From the NCBI GenBank assembly GCA_016793635.1, contig JAEUMD010000001.1, positions 1-64,000 of the forward strand: a stretch of 64,000 nt of DNA. Direction: 5' to 3'. Of the stretch, positions 61,804 through 64,000 are shown one piece after another. Both the position numbers and the translations under genes were made by a program. How positions within the stretch are numbered: position 1 is the stretch's first letter; every line of letters starts with the position of its first letter. Origin of the DNA: Hyphomicrobiaceae bacterium. GTDB lineage: Bacteria; Pseudomonadota; Alphaproteobacteria; Rhizobiales; Hyphomicrobiaceae. The notes below the pieces were generated by a model. It saw only the letters and a program-made list of their open reading frames with translations. It ran no database searches and was not told the DNA's origin.

Positions 61804-62892
61804 ATGAGCATTTTTGAGCGCTACCTCACTCTCTGGGTTGGGCTCTGCATCGCCATCGGTGTGGCGCTCGGTCATTCGTTTCCGAGCGTCTTTCAGACGA
61901 TCGGCGCTGCAGAAGTCGCGAACGTCAACATGCCTGTCGCGGCCTTGATCTGGCTGATGATCGTTCCGATGCTTCTGCGCATCGATTTCGCGGCGCTCTC
62001 AGGTGTGAGGCAGCACTGGCGGGGCATTGGCGTTACGCTGCTGGTCAACTGGGCGGTCAAGCCGTTCTCGATGGCGCTGTTGGGCTGGCTGTTCATCGGC
62101 TACCTGTTCCGTGACATGTTGCCGGCTGACCAGATCAACAGTTACATCGCCGGGCTCGTCCTGCTCGCGGCAGCGCCATGCACGGCCATGGTTTTCGTGT
62201 GGAGCAATCTCTCAGATGGAGAGCCGCACTTCACGCTCAGTCAAGTCGCGCTGAACGATGTCATCATGATCTTCGCGTTCGCGCCGATCGTCGCTCTGCT
62301 GCTCGGACTCTCGGCTATCACTGTGCCGTGGGAGACGTTGCTGCTCTCTGTCGCGCTCTACATCGTCATCCCCGTGATCGTTGCACAGGCCGCGCGCAGA
62401 TGGCTGTTGTCGCAGGGCGGAGAGGGTCGCCTTGCGGCGGCGGTCGCGCGACTTCAGCCCGTCTCCGTGGTGGCATTGCTGGTCACTCTCGTGGCGCTCT
62501 TTGGTTTCCAGGGCGAGCAGATTCTGAGACAGCCTATCGTCATCGCACTTCTCGCCGTTCCGATCCTCATTCAAGTTTATTTCAATTCGGGGCTCGCCTA
62601 TCTCTTGAACCGGGCGGCGGGCGAGGCCCACTGCGTCGCTGGCCCGTCGGCGCTGATCGGCGCGAGCAACTTCTTCGAATTAGCCGTGGCGACGGCCATC
62701 AGTCTGTTCGGCTTCGAATCGGGCGCGGCGCTTGCAACCGTCGTCGGCGTTCTGATCGAGGTGCCGGTGATGCTGTCCGTGGTTGCAATCGTCAATCGAA
62801 CCAAACCTTGGTACGAAAGCGGCGGAGCGGTTCTGAGAGTGGCGCATGAAACCGGTCCGGCAACGCGGCCAACCAAGGGTGCTACTCGATGA
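61804..62892 (+). CDS. acr3: arsenite efflux permease Acr3
   Basis: 362 residues, ten membrane helices. 'PMLLRIDFAALSGVRQHWRG', 'LLVNWAVKPFSMALLGWLFI', 'LLAAAPCTAMVFVWSNLSDG' (catalytic Cys in helix 4) and 'LIGASNFFELAVATAISLFG' (Glu in helix 9) are typical. It exports the arsenite produced by the ArsC enzymes. It follows arsC by 54 bp and overlaps the second arsC gene by 4 bp. Confidence 0.96.
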   Translation: MSIFERYLTLWVGLCIAIGVALGHSFPSVFQTIGAAEVANVNMPVAALIWLMIVPMLLRIDFAALSGVRQHWRGIGVTLLVNWAVKPFSMALLGWLFIGYLFRDMLPADQINSYIAGLVLLAAAPCTAMVFVWSNLSDGEPHFTLSQVALNDVIMIFAFAPIVALLLGLSAITVPWETLLLSVALYIVIPVIVAQAARRWLLSQGGEGRLAAAVARLQPVSVVALLVTLVALFGFQGEQILRQPIVIALLAVPILIQVYFNSGLAYLLNRAAGEAHCVAGPSALIGASNFFELAVATAISLFGFESGAALATVVGVLIEVPVMLSVVAIVNRTKPWYESGGAVLRVAHETGPATRPTKGATR

Positions 62893-63299
62893 GCGTCACC
62901 ATCTATCACAACCCGAAGTGTGGCACCTCGCGGAACACGCTCGCTATGATCCGGGCCTCGGGCGTCGAGCCGCGCGTGATCGAGTATCTGAAGGAGCCGC
63001 CGTCGCGCACGGGGCTGATCGATCTTCTGGCCCGCATGGACATGTCGGCGCGCGAACTCTTGCGCGAGAAGGGCACGCCCTACGCCGAGCTTGGCCTCGA
63101 GCAGGAGAAATGGAGCGACGAGGAACTCGTGGACGCCATGATGGAGCATCCGATCCTCATCAACCGGCCCATCGTCGTGACGGCGAAAGGTGTGCGGCTA
63201 TGTAGACCGTCGGAGGTTGTGCTGGAGATTCTTGAAAATCCGCAGATCGGCGATTTCACGAAAGAAGACGGCGAGGTGGTGTCCGCTCGCGACTGCTAA
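62889..63299 (+). CDS. arsC: arsenate reductase, glutaredoxin-coupled
   Basis: 136 residues. 'VTIYHNPKCGTSRNTLAMIR' holds the catalytic Cys; 'LILINRPIVV' ('HPILINRPIVVTAKGVRLCR') and the Arg-rich site fit the plasmid R773-type ArsC, which uses glutathione and glutaredoxin. Its start overlaps acr3 (ATGA). The operon therefore encodes two unrelated arsenate reductases. Confidence 0.95.
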   Translation: MSVTIYHNPKCGTSRNTLAMIRASGVEPRVIEYLKEPPSRTGLIDLLARMDMSARELLREKGTPYAELGLEQEKWSDEELVDAMMEHPILINRPIVVTAKGVRLCRPSEVVLEILENPQIGDFTKEDGEVVSARDC

Positions 63300-63400
63300 C
63301 GGGACATGCAAAATCGGCGCATCCTTCGCGGGCTAGACCCTGGCATTCGCCGGTCCGTCTCCCTACTTCTTCCGGCAGGCTGCTCGAGGAGGCGATTGGC

Positions 63401-64000
63401 ATGATCGACGAAACGACACCGAGAGGACGCATTGTCGGCGCAGCGCTGGCGCTCGCCGCGGAGAAGCCATGGCGCGACGTGACGCTGCGCGAGATCGGCG
63501 AGCGAGCGGGCCTTGGGCTAATGGGCCTTCGCGAGCACGCGCAGGCAAAAGGTGACGTTTTGGCCCTACTCGCCCGCGCCATCGACGACGAGGTGCTTTC
63601 GAAAATGGCACCGCCTGCCGCCGAGGACGGTAAGCGTGACCGCTTGTTCGAGGTGCTGATGGCGCGCCTCGACGTGCTGGCGCCGTTCAAAGGCGCAATC
63701 CGCTCAATTGTCGCCGACGCCTCGACGGAGCCGGCTGCGATCCGCGCCATGCTCGCTTCACAGGGCTGGATGCTTCAGGCCGCCGGTATCGACAGCGGCG
63801 GCATCGAGGGCGGCGTGAAGGTGGCCGGCCTGACGTCGGTCTATGCGTCGGTGCTCCGGACTTGGCTCGATGACGACGATCCGGGTCTTGCGCGGACCAT
63901 GGCGGCGCTCGACCGGCGGCTGAGGCGCGGCGAGCGCACACTGTCGGCGGTGGGCGACGCCAGCCGAACGGTGAAGCGGATCGGAGAAGGTCTGGCTGCG
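63401..64000 (+). CDS. TetR-family-like regulator, truncated by window end
   Basis: 200 codons stay open from the ATG at 63401 to the last base, so the C-terminus is missing. The N-terminus reads 'RGRIVGAALALAAEKPWRDV', 'TLREIGERAGLGLMGLREHA' and 'QAKGDVLALLARAIDDEVLS', a TetR-type helix-turn-helix of the sub-family with an L-rather than Y-based recognition helix; the remainder ('RDRLFEVLMARLDVLAPFKG') resembles the helical C-domain of COQ9-like TetR proteins. GGAGG lies eight bases upstream. Regulated genes would be outside the window. Confidence 0.75.
   Translation, partial: MIDETTPRGRIVGAALALAAEKPWRDVTLREIGERAGLGLMGLREHAQAKGDVLALLARAIDDEVLSKMAPPAAEDGKRDRLFEVLMARLDVLAPFKGAIRSIVADASTEPAAIRAMLASQGWMLQAAGIDSGGIEGGVKVAGLTSVYASVLRTWLDDDDPGLARTMAALDRRLRRGERTLSAVGDASRTVKRIGEGLAA

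Overview
The window is GC-rich chromosomal DNA from an alphaproteobacterium, most likely of the order Hyphomicrobiales (Rhizobiales). The evidence is gene content and order: a liv operon carrying a small DUF6867-type membrane gene, a lgt / MidA-type methyltransferase / pgeF block, an Omp25/31-type porin-like protein with signal peptide, and DUF3297 next to ychF. Cytochrome b and c1 are separate genes, which argues against Bradyrhizobium/Rhodopseudomonas relatives that fuse them. The genus cannot be fixed from the sequence alone.

Layout. 0-0.8 kb: a Panacea-domain protein overlapping a small membrane protein, visibly less GC-rich than the rest and a candidate toxin-antitoxin pair. 1.1-5.1 kb: alaS and a TauE/SafE-like membrane protein. 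5.1-12.1 kb: a branched-chain amino-acid-type ABC transporter (two periplasmic binding proteins, livHMGF), all on the minus strand. 12.4-17.4 kb: a sulfur-oxidation region with soxYZ, a SoxS-like thioredoxin, flavocytochrome c sulfide dehydrogenase (FccB/SoxF) and its cytochrome, and an ArsR-family regulator whose two cysteines have the spacing of the persulfide sensor SqrR. 17.9-30.2 kb: fatty-acid metabolism (fadE, fadB, fadA, cfa, yjbQ, a fadD-merR operon, an acyl carrier protein with a ketosynthase). 30.3-33.8 kb: trmL and the cytochrome bc1 genes petABC. 33.9-42.9 kb: methylthioadenosine salvage (mtnP, then apt, two small unknown genes, mtnA, a class II aldolase), interrupted by a TadG/VWA-type protein, a YeeE/TsuA-like sulfur transporter and a hexose-phosphate mutarotase. 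43-45.7 kb: a flavodoxin-like protein and a type I sulfide:quinone oxidoreductase behind a long non-coding stretch. 45.8-60.4 kb: mostly housekeeping (ychF, pth, rplY, tusE, prs, pgeF, midA, lgt, ubiK, proC). 60.8-63.3 kb: an arsenic operon (arsR, Trx-type arsC, acr3, Grx-type arsC). A TetR-like gene runs off the right end.

How it fits together. Sulfide can be oxidised by Sqr (to quinone, then bc1) and by flavocytochrome c (to cytochrome c); SoxYZ carries sulfur, TusE/DsrC-like protein relays it and a YeeE-like channel may import it. The SqrR-like regulator could coordinate this: the 16-bp pattern ATTC-N8-GAAT occurs in the soxY/soxS divergent region and upstream of sqr. The fad genes encode a full beta-oxidation cycle, with a MerR-family regulator in the fadD operon and a perfect-arm palindrome upstream of fadE that looks like its operator. 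MtnP, Apt, MtnA and the aldolase together suggest adenine recovery and cleavage of the methylthio-sugar to DHAP plus methylthioacetaldehyde rather than the full methionine salvage cycle. No tRNA, rRNA, CRISPR array, transposase or integrase was recognised.
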